64,000 bases of DNA from Laetiporus sulphureus 93-53 (taxonomy: Eukaryota; Basidiomycota; Agaricomycetes; Polyporales; Laetiporaceae). The translations under genes were made by a program, and so were the position numbers. Each line of letters begins with the position of its first letter. The stretch's first letter is position 1. The DNA lies in contig NW_024468513.1 of the NCBI RefSeq assembly GCF_001632365.1, forward strand, positions 711,678-775,677. The letters are read 5' to 3'. The notes below the pieces were generated by a model. The model searched no databases. It was given only the letters and a program-made list of their open reading frames with translations, and was not told where the DNA came from. This document shows positions 22,399-33,947 of the stretch, piece by piece.

Positions 22399-23916
22399 CT
22401 ACAGAAGACGTATCACAGTCTTTCGATCAGGATGATTCCCCAAAACGTTCCGCAATTCTTCTACCCATTCTCTTCCATGCTTCGCGGACCGCATGTCAAA
22501 CCACAAAACAAGCATCTGTAAAGGACAACCGACCGCAGCGCGCGCCTCCAGAAACTGCAGGAGATCGGACACTGTGATCTTTACGTCGAGGTCGCCATCA
22601 CGAATGTCAAGGGATAAGGTCTTGAGCGCTGGCCAAGGAATATTTCCTAGATCGGCCGTAAGAGCGGTACCGAGAATGAAGAGGACTTCTTCAGTGATGT
22701 AACTGACGTGGACGCGCTGTAGCTCTGGTAATCGAGTAAATGCGATCCTCCAGTCATCGTTGGTGAAACCTTCTGGGCTGCAAGAAAGGTGAAGTTCTCG
22801 GATAGGTGACTTGTAGAACACTTCCACGCAAGCCATCCAAACGGTAGAACATGACCATCGATCCGTCATACATGACAGATCAATATCTATCACGGGGTGC
22901 TGGGATGTGGTACGTGGGTCATTTTGATGGTTGTATGCCTTCAGATGCCAAGAAAGGGGGTGGAAAATCAAATCGAGGCTTTGAACATTGATGCAACTTG
23001 ACTTCAGGTGGTACAGGATGTCATAGCAGGCCCTGGGACGCGTAGCGATGATGAAGCACACGTTAAGATCAGTGTATATTTCACAATGTCTGAGTCATGG
23101 AAGAGACAGCTGGACGATGAAATCAACGACGACAGGGGTACAACATCCATGGAGGGCCAACGTGTGCAAGTTGTTGAGCTGTAGGACATGAATAGGTTCA
23201 GGATCTCCCATCCTGTCATTGCAACTTAGCCTCGGTATGTGCAACGACTCCAAATTGTGGCAGCATTCCAGTTTCGCGAGTAGATCTCTGATGGGATATA
23301 TGTACACCTCCCCTGGCCCAAGCGAAAGATGTGACAAGTGTAGGAGCGCAGAAGTCCAGCGAAGATTGTTCCACTCTGTGTGGAGGACATGCAACAGAGG
23401 AAAGCGTCGAGGAAACACGGGGAAGTCTCTCCATTCACCAAGATCAAGTTCTTGTAGTTCGGAAAACTTTCTCAAACCAGACCAGAGCTCCCCGCTGACC
23501 ATCATAAATCTCTTGCTGTGAGCTGAGCCTCGAATCATACTCCATCCACTCAGACGTAGATGTGTGATGCGACTTGTCTCTGGAACGAGCAGATCGATCG
23601 CGCGCAGTAGGATATGTTTGGACTTGACCGGTGAGCAGTTGATTTGGACGTCAAGGGGCGCTATGCTTGAACGCGCCAAGAACGCCGGCAGCCAGCTCAG
23701 CAAGGCTCTATCCCATCGATCGATGTTCACGACAGTCCATAAGGTTGGGGTCAAAAGTGCAATTGACCGCCATTGAACGCATACGTGCGTCAGGCAGATG
23801 ACTGAGAATACGGATTCGGACCGCTGTTGGAGAACCGGGTTGCCTCTGACTAGGCAGAAAATATTTGTCGTTATCTCCGGCGGCAAGCGATGAACGGGCG
23901 TTTCGAGGGATATCAT
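22399..23916 (-). pseudogene. F-box protein gene with one in-frame stop
   Basis: One frame of 505 codons runs from MISLETPVHRLPPEI to a final stop at 22399, interrupted only by TGA at 23095-23097. The N-terminus (residues 8-60: HRLPPEITTNIF, later VCVQWRSIALLTPTLW) is an F-box-like domain of the kind common in Agaricomycetes, followed by irregular leucine-rich repeat segments. F-box proteins recruit substrates to SCF ubiquitin ligases. The halves on both sides of the stop are in the same frame. No GT...AG intron whose length is a multiple of three removes the stop, so I call a disrupted allele, a recent pseudogene or a sequencing error. TGA probably came from CGA by one CpG transition. The total length matches the intact F-box gene next door (483 aa). 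Confidence 0.75.
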
Positions 23917-24888
23917 TTTCGTTGAGCGCAGAGACCCATCACAGCCTGACGCTTGTGCATGGCTGCAAGAGGTGGATATGTCAAGCGTAGCATGTGATCA
24001 GTGCACTAACTATGCCTCGAATGCTAAGTAGTTGCAGACTGACCTGTCCTCCATATTCACCGTTACTGGATACTGCGTAGCACTTGCTCCAAGTTCGTTT
24101 CGTTGTCCAAAACAGAAGTCCGGCGGAAGTCACTCCTGAGAGCACGGTCAGCTTACAAGAACGTGATTTGGCAGCCTCGTCATCACCTTCGTTATAATAA
24201 CAGAGCGAAGTCACTGAGTTGCGGACGTTGTCGCTGGATAGACGTCAGACAGTGAACGTCTGTACGATCGTGGTTGAGAAGGGAGCTTCCTGGACAGAGC
24301 AAGGCTGCTTGCTCCGTGATATCGTGCAGGGATGGGAATTTGCACGATGACGTGTTTTTCCGCTCGTCTTCACCTTGGCATCTTGGCGCTGCTCGCATCA
24401 ACGCTTTTCGAGTGGCCGGCAGGGTCATCCAGAAGTCGGCTAGAGTAAGTATTGCATTGCTTCGACCGATGGCGATATGGCGGAGCGAATGCGTGACACT
24501 GGCGAGGTGCTTAGTAGGCGCTTGCTTAACGATTATAATTGATCATGAATTTGGTTCTCTTCGACTTTCGCAGCGTTGATGCGGCGTACGGCGTAGACCA
24601 TCTCAGCTGCAGGCTCACGTACTATTGAGCGTTGAGCGTTAATCGAGATAGGAGGACCGCCTCTCAGCACTGCTTGTGCCTCCACGTCACGCCTATTCTC
24701 CTCGACCGACATCAGCATTGCACTCGTTCCCTCGGAGAGCGCGCTACCCCTGGCACAATCGACCAACCTGACGGTGAGCACCTTATGCGGGCCACATTGA
24801 CTCGCCACATATATGTTATTTATAGCATCGCGAGATCAAAAAATATCAGCCTTCGAAAGTCACTGAGCTGAAACGGTCGAGACACTTA
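23917..24888. other. Divergent promoter region between two F-box genes
   Basis: This 972-bp stretch separates two F-box genes pointing away from each other. I see no gene. A minus-strand frame at 24533-24808 has no recognisable domain. Confidence 0.45.
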
Positions 24889-26340
24889 ATGGAGAAGTTA
24901 GAGCATTCGCTTCAAGCATCCGACCAGGACGCTGTATCCATCCGCCACATCCCTGCCGACGTCCTCCGACTCGTATTCTCCGAATATGTGGACATCCCTG
25001 GAAATGCTCAGAGCCTGCTTCGAGCAACTAATCTCACAATGGTGTGTCACACTTGGCGAGCTATTGCGCTAGATACCGCGGAACTGTGGACGGAGATAAA
25101 ATTGTTTCTCAATCAATACCTACCGCCACTCTCAGCAATATCAACAGTTCTCGCTCTATCACGTCGACAGCCTATTGACATCTATTTGCGGATAGATGGA
25201 CACTCAAGAAGGCCCGGTCATGCATACTGGTGTAAAGTTATCGAATTGGTGTGGGAGCATCAAGAGCGGTGGAGATCTTTCGATCTCGACTACTTCTACG
25301 ATCCTCACAGGTCGGAAGGCATGGATCTGAAATTACAGGGAACCTTGCCTTACCTACGCTTTCTTCAGTGCAACTTCCAAAGTGATGGGATTACCGGAGG
25401 AGACCACGAGATTTCGATCAGTGTTCACAATTTTGTGGCGCCAAGAGTGCACGACTTGACCCTTGGTCGCTACGTCAACAGGATCTTCACGCCGACGGAT
25501 TTAAGCCATTCATTCCTTTCACTCGAATCCCTCCTTCTCGATTCCCCACATCATCGAAGGGAAAGCCGCGTCGAGATATTGAGAGCACTGGCACACCTAC
25601 CCAAGCTGCAAGTTCTCCAGCTCGTCAGCGATGGTGGCGGAGACTCTCCCACGACGCAGTTTGATCCCAGCTCCCCGATTTGTTTGTCATCCCTCAGAGA
25701 GTTCACCATCACATCATCCGGGAAGTCAGCGATCACTGAATGGCTGGCCATATTTCGGGCTCCAAGTTTGATGACTATCGCAATTTCATCTTGTTCCAAG
25801 GTGGGGACGCGGGGCATTGGCACATTCAATGTGCGGTTCCCATCGTTGCGCACGATGTACTTCGACATACGCTATCAAATCGAGCCAATTATCGGGTATG
25901 CCGAATTGTCAAGATACGCACCAGTTATAGAGTTCGAAATCGGCGGAGATTGGAACCTCATGTACTTGATGCGAATTTTGAGGCAAAAGCAGAATGGCAC
26001 ATATCTCTATCCTTCATTATATCGACTGGAGATTCACTCTTCGCTCCACCTGGGACAGTATCCCATCGACAATGCCTCAATAGAAGCTTTGTGCAATTTC
26101 GTCAAGACACGTTCGTGGATGAGAGCTCGGAGGAAACATGGTAATATTGATACATTTGGTGCCACACTTCGAGAAGTGCATATACGGATCTCTGGGGATA
26201 TGACACAGTCGCTGAGGGAGTGGTTCGAGAGGAACTTGGTATCCTTCACCTGCTCATCAACGATACTGCAAGATCTGCAAATGGACTCTGTGAGACTGGT
26301 ACGCATGCTATCAAATAGCGTCAACATGTGTATGTACTGA
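24889..26340 (+). CDS. F-box domain protein
   Basis: This is an intronless frame of 483 codons. The F-box lies at about residues 17-66 (SIRHIPADVLRLVFSEY, then TMVCHTWRAIALDTAELW), with the Leu-Pro-like start, the Val-Cys-His-x-Trp core and the closing Ala-Glu-Leu-Trp seen in fungal F-box-like proteins. The remainder is leucine-rich with regular spacing, consistent with LRR-type substrate recognition. The expected role is substrate adaptor of an SCF ubiquitin ligase; the substrate is unknown. A TATATG-rich stretch about 80 bp upstream may be the promoter. The last few codons might be replaced by splicing at GTATGT (26332), but the following sequence gives no longer product. Confidence 0.82.
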   Translation: MEKLEHSLQASDQDAVSIRHIPADVLRLVFSEYVDIPGNAQSLLRATNLTMVCHTWRAIALDTAELWTEIKLFLNQYLPPLSAISTVLALSRRQPIDIYLRIDGHSRRPGHAYWCKVIELVWEHQERWRSFDLDYFYDPHRSEGMDLKLQGTLPYLRFLQCNFQSDGITGGDHEISISVHNFVAPRVHDLTLGRYVNRIFTPTDLSHSFLSLESLLLDSPHHRRESRVEILRALAHLPKLQVLQLVSDGGGDSPTTQFDPSSPICLSSLREFTITSSGKSAITEWLAIFRAPSLMTIAISSCSKVGTRGIGTFNVRFPSLRTMYFDIRYQIEPIIGYAELSRYAPVIEFEIGGDWNLMYLMRILRQKQNGTYLYPSLYRLEIHSSLHLGQYPIDNASIEALCNFVKTRSWMRARRKHGNIDTFGATLREVHIRISGDMTQSLREWFERNLVSFTCSSTILQDLQMDSVRLVRMLSNSVNMCMY

Positions 26341-26699
26341 TGCTTTTGTTATGCAGGTGAATGGCGAGGAGGAATGATGCGGGATGGAGAATATTGGATT
26401 ACACTCTGTGTTGTCTGTCTATGGTGGGTCATGCGAAGGCTATGGGATCACATTCATGTTGCTCAGTCGCTTTTCGATGTCATTACATATCCCTAGCTGA
26501 TACCAGAAGAGAACTCATTACCACCAACTTTCAAGAGTCAAGCGCTTATGTCGTAGGGACCTTCATAACCATGCGAAGGGGCGAACACGGCGACAACAAT
26601 ACATCTGTATTCAGTAGTTCTCAAGTACACTGGAAATATATAACCTTACACACATACAATCCTCCGTGGCTGCCCTCGTCCTCTGATCTGCGACATTTG

Positions 26700-28494
26700 C
26701 TAATGCCGCGACCCCTCTTCAAACGGGTTCTCCACAAACTCCAGCTCATCCTCGCTATCTTGACGCCGCGGTATCGTAGGCTGCTGCGGGGTCAGGAGAG
26801 AAACGGGTCGCTTGGGAAGCAAGCCCAATTTCGCTATCAAGCGACCGAAAGAACATGAGCATGCGGCCGAATGATAGTAGAGAACCTCGGAATAGTATCG
26901 AAACACGTACCCGCATTGATAGGACTTGCACTTGATGTGGACGGCGGGCGCGGCGTCTCGCCCGACGGAGGCTGAGATGAGATGGACGGCCGGTTGACAG
27001 CAGCGGGAGGGCTCGATGGGCGAGCGCCCGCGGCTGCGGGAGGAGGTGTCGATGTGGGCGCAATCGGTTCACCTACGGCGCATTGCCTCAGCGACTTGCG
27101 TCGTGAGCGCATGATCCATCGACTCACTCGAGGCTGCATCGTAGCCCTTGACATAATCCCGCGTCAGCCCGTAGCTGCTGTTGTCGCGCAATGATATTGG
27201 CGGTGGCGTGCGAGAATCCTCGCGTGCCTTAGCATAGTAATCCTGATTATAGGCCTCGGTCGCTGTGTGCCGATCGAGCGGTGCGGGAGATGTTGCACCC
27301 CATTGCGGGTTCTGAGGTGAAGTGGAGGGCTGTCCAGAACTAATCGTAGGAGGGGATGAATCCAAAAGGTCGAATTAGGTTTAGTGATGATCAGCGATTT
27401 CTGGTCTCCACGTAGATACGTAACAACTCACCGTTGCTGATTCTGCTGTTGGTTATATTCGTTGATCTTCGCCTTTGCCTTCGAGACAATCGAACTGAAC
27501 GTGCGTTTCCCACCTAAGATCACGTATGACAGAGAAGTCAGCGACTAGCATGCTTCTGCGAATAGGAAGACGCGAAGACCGGGATAGTTAAATGGAAGGG
27601 CATGCCTGCCGTGTGCCGAGTGCCCGCTCTACGTAAGCTAACGGGAGAACACTCACTTTCCGCCATCCGACCGAGCGTCGCCTGCAGTTCCTGAAAGTCT
27701 CCATGTTCAGTTCCAGTGGCATTCAGCTGTTGTTGCGGGTGAGACGGAGTGCCCTGTCTAGGCTGATATGGGAGGTCTCCTCGGTGAGGCCACGACTGTC
27801 CCCTGGCACGCGGTGCCTGTTGCTGGTCCTCCAACGCCAATTGGCGGGCGAGCTGCTCATCTAGCGCCAAGTCGTGGTGCACCTGCGGATGCCCAAGGCA
27901 ACGATTAGTACCTCGGGCATGTGGCGCGCTGAAACAAGGCGGGACATACGGGGGCGGGGGCTGCAGTCGAGACGTAATCCGGGTCGCTCATGCCTAACAA
28001 GACATCGATCGCGCGTTCCTGGTCACCGCCCACGGACTCGAGAACGGACTGCCTGGAAGTATGAAGCGGGGAAGTCAGCAATGACTAGATCGAGTATGCT
28101 ACCGCGTTGCAAGAAATCGGAGGCACGACATACAGGACAGCTGCGTCAAAGTCAGGAAACATGGCGCGCAATGCAGCAACCTCCGGGGATTCGTTCTCCT
28201 CCTGCAGTGCTGGCGCAGAGACGCGTTCATGCATATTCGGTGGGATGGATGCAGTTTCAGATTCAGGTCGCGGAGGCAGAGAAGGGGTTTCCTCGTCTTG
28301 TCCGGGAGCACTCAGATCGAGTGCGTCTGTTCCTTCATTTCCGACGTTGTGCAACTCCTCTACGACGTGATGGGCGGTAGATTAGTGCATGACCGCAAAG
28401 TGCGATTGGTGCACGGCATACCGTGTGCCTCATGGTGCACTGCACCACCCTCCTGCAGGTGCGCCTGGTTTGACGGGTCGTCGCTTGTAGACAT
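26700..28494 (-). CDS. CUE-domain ubiquitin-binding protein
   Basis: Eight exons: 28422-28494, 28134-28359, 27950-28052, 27657-27882, 27432-27513, 27128-27339, 26911-27072, 26700-26833. They total 1218 nt, giving 405 aa, all in one frame with GT...AG introns of 55-143 nt. The CUE domain spans about residues 80-123 and carries ALRAMFPDFD and the dileucine-type end DVLLGMSDPD; it is split by an intron. Next come DEQLARQLALED, a short coiled coil, a central Lys-rich helix, a long Pro/Ser-rich linker and an acidic C-terminus (DELEFVENPFEE). CUE domains bind monoubiquitin or polyubiquitin, and the closest known fungal theme is yeast Cue5, an autophagy adaptor. The exact role here is inferred. Confidence 0.88.
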
Positions 28495-29274
28495 AGCAGC
28501 AGCAGCGGTAGCAGTAACAATCAAAGTGGACACGAGGCGGTCGGTATAGGTGACTGAGGGATGCTAGAGTCGGTCGTTGACTCGTTTGCGGTGCACTGCG
28601 CGACTGATCACACTGCGCGCAGCGGCACCGGCACTCTCCGCAAATGTCTCACCCGCCCATTGTGCGCATGAAACTTTCGGCCACTGCAGTCCGGCTCGCG
28701 CGCAACCTAAGTCGAGAGAGCGGGCAGCTAGACAACATGCACTCTGAAACCTAGACGACTCTGCAAAAAGCCGTCGATGCACAGACATGCGTCGGATGCT
28801 GCTCCGGTAGCGGGGCCACGTGGCGTTTCTCAGCTAGCCTGAAACGGCAGCCGAGGAATTGATTGAGGTTACCTTTTCTGCTTATCCTTGTCCTCTCTCG
28901 GGACCGTCCCGTGGTTTGCCCAGCTGTGTCTCTTCCAGACATAGCGCACACGCAAATGGTTTATCCGGGAACGCGGAAGCAGAACGCGTCCCCATCGGTA
29001 TGGTCGAGGGCGAGGACCCACAATCACCTACATCTGGTCACCCGAGATACCGATGCCAGCGGTCTGCATGCCTCTGCTATTGTACTTTCGATTGCCGGTA
29101 TCTATGTGCTCCAGCATGTCGACCGTCGGTGAAGTGGCGTCCTAGTGCTGAGCCACCAGCTCAGTTGGAAGTCGTGCTCTATAAGAAGCATCCCGAGACA
29201 TCATGATGTCCAATCACACATCTATAAGGGAGCGCTCTCCCGGCTCGCTCGTTTCTTAGACTCCTTCACCAGAC
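28495..29274. other. Divergent promoter between CUE gene and 29275 gene
   Basis: This 780-bp region separates two genes transcribed away from each other. A TATAAG-like box (tctataaggg, about 29220) lies some 55 bp before the start at 29275. No additional gene is supported. Confidence 0.5.
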
Positions 29275-31050
29275 ATGGCTCTGAAGAAGTACTTGTCAAC
29301 CTTCCTTCGTCGTCGTCGTTCCTCCTCGTCCACCGAATCACCTCTTGAGGCGCGCCTCGATGAGCTGCGACAATTCTGGAAAGCAACATTCCAGGAGTCG
29401 CTGAGTCGAGGCGACGAATATAGAGCGGCTGCTACCATGCATCTCCGTCGCTCGCAAGAGGTGCTCTCTGGCGCGGATATGTGGCACTTGCAGACGATGC
29501 ACGACGGGTAAGTCGCCTGCGCTCATCGCTTAGCTTGCGCTTCTGAACACTTCACATCCGAAAGGCTCGTCGTGGAGAGGGAGGAATTGTCAGACTTTGC
29601 GCAGTCTCCCGAGAGACTGAGCTTCGATATTGTATCGAGAGCTTCCCACTACAAATCCCGTGCAAAGTCTCTCTACACGGAGGTTAGGGTGAGTTGCACC
29701 CCGAGAGCCATTCCATGTCTCAAGCTGAAGTTCATCATGGTCTCTCTAGGAGGTTGTTCGGCGGTCTCAGACCAGCCTCGAGGCAGTTCAAACTCAATCC
29801 GAGCATTTGGATCAGGAATCCCGTGTCCCAGGTACGACTTCTCCTCGTATTGGTCATGCCGGTGAGCGCGGTTTACGGATATCTGCGAGGATAGTTCACG
29901 CATGCTCAAATTCGCTTGCTTGACAGTTGACATTGAAAGGGAGCACATCGAGTCTCCATGCCAGGGGCGGAGTCAAAGCGGCAGCATTGACCACGCGGTT
30001 CCTGAACTTTGCAATTCTCCGACGGATTCAGAATTGTCGTCTATGTACGCATGCCAGGAGAGGCTGTCCGGGCCAGAGATGCCGCAGTCGGCTATTACCG
30101 ACTACTTCGACGAGCCGCCGCTCTACTGCCCGTGGGACCCCCTTACGGTTGAAAACGACTTCTCTGGTTACTATCAATGTACGCTCCTCCTCACCACGTG
30201 AAGCCGATCTGACCGATGTACCTCTTTCAGCTGAAGGAGCTGTGCGTACTGCTGCACCTCGTGGACATCAAGTCCTAGACGGTCGCAATCTGTGCTTCCG
30301 AACTTCTGTTCAGTGCCCAACTTGCTATCGTTATCCTCTGTCGTTGCAGCTCCCACCTGTTCATCTCGGTTCCCATGACCGTCATTCCGTGCAATCAGGC
30401 TACTCGGAAGTGTCCGGATTGTCGTTGGGACCGGCCACCCCTCGTTCCTCGCCTCAGTCTTCGGTGCCTTCGCAGGACCTCTCGTCATCTCCGAACTTCC
30501 TCAAAACGCTCGATGAAGCGCTAAGGGGCCTTGATACGCCTCTTCAGGGTAAGTGTTACATCTTCAATCATTGTTTGATGAGAAGCTGATTTCCTGCTGC
30601 TCAGTTCCGGCGGCCGGGTCGACGCTGTCTTCCGTCTCAGTCGGTCAACGGTCTCCTGCTATCATGGTAGATCCATACGTCCCATCTCCGTTGCCCGAAC
30701 GTAGCGTTGTCCGGATGGTCTCGGCTGGCGCCCGAGGCATGCCTGCCAATCCTACGACCTTGCCTTTCCGTCCCATCCCCGACTTGCGTCGGTCGATCTC
30801 CCAGCCGCTCCTTACCTCGCGCCGAGCGCGCACGCGGCCCATGCTCACCAAGGAGGCCTTAGCCCAGCTGAGCTCCTTCACGAGTGAATTGAGCTCATCT
30901 GTTACGCCTCTTAGCGATGATGGATATGACGATGATGATGATCATGACCTTTTGAATGACGATTGCACCGTGGAGGTCGCATCTGTTGTTGTTCAGCCGT
31001 ACGGGCATTCACGAACTAACACTGTTGACCTTTCATTCAATTATATATGA
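29275..31050 (+). CDS. Uncharacterised 484-aa protein with acidic C-terminus
   Basis: Six exons: 29275-29507, 29565-29688, 29750-29831, 29927-30178, 30231-30548, 30605-31050. They join in one frame (1455 nt), and the introns are 52-95 nt with good GTAAGT/GTGAGT donors. I do not recognise the family. The N-terminus is basic (LRRRRSSSS), then residues about 20-150 are helical and charged and may form a coiled coil. The rest is Ser/Pro-rich and probably disordered, with basic patches (SRRARTRPM) and, near residues 450-460, a run of Asp. Composition suggests a nuclear or cytoskeletal scaffold, but nothing specific can be claimed. Coding status is well supported by the splice-frame consistency. 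Confidence 0.75.
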
Positions 31051-31384
31051 TATCTTGTGATATGCAGCTTATCTCTTTGAGGGGCATCCGTACCCTAGTT
31101 CTGTTATCAGCGCTCATAACCAACAAGCGCCGTCATTTCCGACTACTACTGTATCGATAGACTCTCTTCTCTACATGCTACTGTATCCCTATCACCTTCT
31201 GCGGTCTTGTCAATAGGTTGAATATATCATCCGTGCTATAGCTATACGATCGCGGCACTGGGTCAGGGTCCGTTACATTACTAGAACGCCGAGGGCAATA
31301 GAAGAATGGCATTTATGATGACAAAGAGAATCTTCGCGACCAGCGGCAGATGTGTGATAATCTCTCACATAATTCCGGCCTTGG
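31051..31384. other. Convergent 3' region
   Basis: This 334 bp lies between the stop codons of two convergent genes. It presumably holds both polyadenylation regions; no canonical AATAAA is obvious. Confidence 0.4.
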
Positions 31385-32396
31385 TCAATGCACATATGGT
31401 GATGCAACTGCGCGTGCAGACGCGGCAAGGGGGGAAGCAGCCGCAAACTCTCCTGTCTGGCCAACCATGAGCAAACCCACTAGCATCCCATCATCATCTA
31501 ATCAGATTCCTGATGATCTTACGAAAGAGAAAGATTGAAACGTACCAATCAGTCCGAATAGACCCAAGATACTGCCGAACACCTCCACGATGAGAATCTT
31601 CACGAACAAGTCTGGGTCAGCTGCATCGGCCAGCGCGGCGGTTGAGCCTGTAATTCCGACGCAGACGCCGCAAAGGAGGTTGCATGCGCCTACTGTGAGG
31701 CCTCCCCAGAAGAGAGCGTAACCTTCGTGGATGAGCGTGAGCGCTCTGCAGGGAGTGCGGTTACAGACATCCTGTTACCTGTGAAGTAGTTCTCCCGAGT
31801 GTACAAATCCGACTCAGGCACGCTCGTAATTTTGGCGGAGTAGACGATGCCGATGATCTACTAGGAAGTGAGGAAAGCAGATCCAATCCGCAAGTGCAGA
31901 CCTACCACGCCGTATATGGCGACGACTTCACAGAAGATGATACTGCAAGAGGATGCTCAGCCACCTCCGGACGGTCTGGCAAGAGGGGAAGCAGACATAC
32001 CTAATCAAGTTCTTAGTCCGTATTCGCGGCGCCCTCACACCACCACCAAGAATCGACGCTCCAGTTACGAATATGCCCCTGCAAGTCAGGGCGTCGTACA
32101 ACGTCATTGAATGTGGCTTTTGAGATGCAGCTGCGACTTACCACCCCGCACCAAGGACACTCAGTCCAATGCACAGGCCGATGCCTGTCGATGCCCAGGC
32201 ATATGGGCTTGTCTCCTCCAGGAAGCGGCCGACATTGAATGCCTCACCGGAACCTGAGCGAGTCGCGCGGTGCACATGAGACGCGGCCTTATACGCTGAC
32301 GCACTGAACCTCACCGGTGAATAGGAGGTATAGCGCGACCACCACCACGAGAAAGGTCGGTGGACCATACGTGTAGTATGAAGTGTAAAGCCCCAT
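31385..32396 (-). CDS. VMA16: V-type ATPase V0 subunit c'' (proteolipid)
   Basis: Seven exons: 32315-32396, 32142-32253, 32001-32078, 31906-31942, 31779-31857, 31546-31722, 31385-31479. They total 660 nt, giving 219 aa (yeast Vma16 is 213). The protein is a five-helix membrane proteolipid of the rotary c-ring in the proton-pumping V0 sector. The first helix is [11 protein letters not shown], followed by the hallmark [24 protein letters not shown] and [14 protein letters not shown]. The ion-binding glutamate lies at about residue 96 ([11 protein letters not shown]), and a second glutamate at about 176 ([12 protein letters not shown]). It acidifies vacuole, Golgi and endosomes. The start lies only 130 bp from the divergent GTPase gene. 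Confidence 0.96.
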
Positions 32397-32526
32397 GGTG
32401 CAGGGCAGGTCCAAGCTAGGTGCTCGCCGTACATAGGCGGCTCCGCGCGCTCGGCAGTTCGCGAAGGCCATCAATAGCGAGCGTGTTTGTCGTTTGACCT
32501 ATACTTGACGACTTCGCTATGCTATC
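32397..32526. promoter_or_regulatory. 130-bp bidirectional promoter (VMA16 / Arl3-type GTPase)
   Basis: The two start codons face away from each other across only 130 bp, so both promoters and both 5' leaders must fit here or overlap coding sequence. A CTATAC and a GCTATGCTATC stretch are present, but no certain TATA box. Confidence 0.6.
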
Positions 32527-33507
32527 ATGTACCATTTGCTCAAGGGACTATACGAGTTTCTAATTAGGTCTGTCTGGCTAAGTCTAGCGATGAAGAACTT
32601 GAACCGATTCATCCAGGAAGGAAGAGTTCTCGGTGATCATCCTTGGACTTGACGGTGCTGGCAAGACGGTGCGAGTCTCCCGGTTTCATGCAATTGCTGG
32701 CTTCTTAACACCCTCTTCCCCACTCAGACGTTGCTGGAGAAGATTAAGACTCTTTATAATGACACTCCTGGTCTCGCGCCCGACAAGATAGCTCCTACCG
32801 TGGGGCAGAACAGTACGCGCTGATCATCACCGGCATGTCGCCTATGTTTGCTGAACAGTTCCCTCAGTGGGAAAGATCAGTTTGCCATCAACAATTCTCC
32901 AATTCTGGGACCTCGGTGGCCAGAGAGGCATTCGCTCGATCTGGCATAGATACTACGATGACTGTCATGCCGTCGTCTTCGTGATTGATGCGCAAGACCG
33001 GGAACGGCTGGGTGAAGGATGGGAGGTCTTCGGTGCGTGCATGCATTCAAGTCCGAGCAAGTACGATGTGCCAATGACACGGAAAGGGACTAGATTCTGT
33101 CCTGTCAGCACCGCAGATTCTCGGTGTCCCGCTGCTACTACTTGCCAACAAACAAGATAGTCCGCAGAGCATGTCTGTAGAAGAGATACGTACCAACTAC
33201 GAGGAGTGGTATAGGAGCAAGCAGGACGCAGCCCGGCGGCGATATGGAGAAGAGGTGGAACTCGAACAACGCAGGGACCGCATCGCTAGTCTGGATGTCA
33301 TGGGCATTTCAGCTCTAGAGGGGTATGTTAGCGTATCCTTGAATGCGAATTTTGTTGATGTCTTCACTGCAGCACCGGTGTACGCGCAGCTGTTGACTGG
33401 TTGTTCATTCGTGTCCAGAACAGTCGTCGGAGGTAAGAATCGGTGTTTAGGTGTCTCATTGTCACTCAATTGGCTTTTTCAGAGACGAGCAAAATGATGG
33501 CAGATAA
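32527..33507 (+). CDS. ARL3: ARFRP1 / yeast Arl3-type small GTPase
   Basis: Seven exons: 32527-32567, 32617-32668, 32728-32812, 32868-33032, 33094-33322, 33373-33432, 33483-33507. They total 657 nt, giving 218 aa. The P-loop is GLDGAGKT (24-31), the switch-II region WDLGGQ (73-78), NKQD 133-136, and the SAL motif near residue 187. The N-terminus MYHLLKGLYEF matches the ARFRP1/Arl3 class. It has no Gly2, so it would be N-acetylated, not myristoylated, for Sys1-dependent Golgi targeting. It acts at the trans-Golgi, upstream of Arl1 and golgin recruitment. An insertion rich in Arg/Glu near residues 150-175 is longer than in the human protein. Exon 4 could alternatively start 9 nt earlier (32859), adding three residues. 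The symbol follows yeast usage. Confidence 0.93.
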
Positions 33508-33947
33508 ACTATCTTCGACGTCCTTGGTCATATTGCTCTATCGCTCTGCTCGGTCCGGACACTGTTGATGGACCTATTCTCCTATGTTTTAGGATTGAAC
33601 ATTTCTGTACCCTTGCCGTGCGGGCGGTCTATTCAAGTAATGACAGCTACTGTTACGCCGTGTAGATTCATCATTCCCCTACCTTACATTATAGTTCTCT
33701 TGCAATTTGCGCACTCAATTTTAGTTTGTTAGTCAAAAACTGAAACCAAATCTAAAGATCTGGGTGCATCTGGCGCTAGTGATGCGACGCGTCCACGCCA
33801 GCCTGTTCAACATCTCTACCTCAAGCATTTGTTGCCAGTTACTTCCTGCTCGGACTGTATACCTGACCGAGATAAACGCTTACGGAACGTAAACAAAAAC
33901 CTGAGTGTACAGGAACGCGGGACTTCATCCGAGGTTGATGCCCCCAC

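Noticed and set aside
23090..23140. Intron removing the F-box stop
   Set aside because: The candidate GT...TCAG segments ending just after the stop are 38, 41 or 44 nt, none a multiple of three, while the frame is unchanged on both sides.
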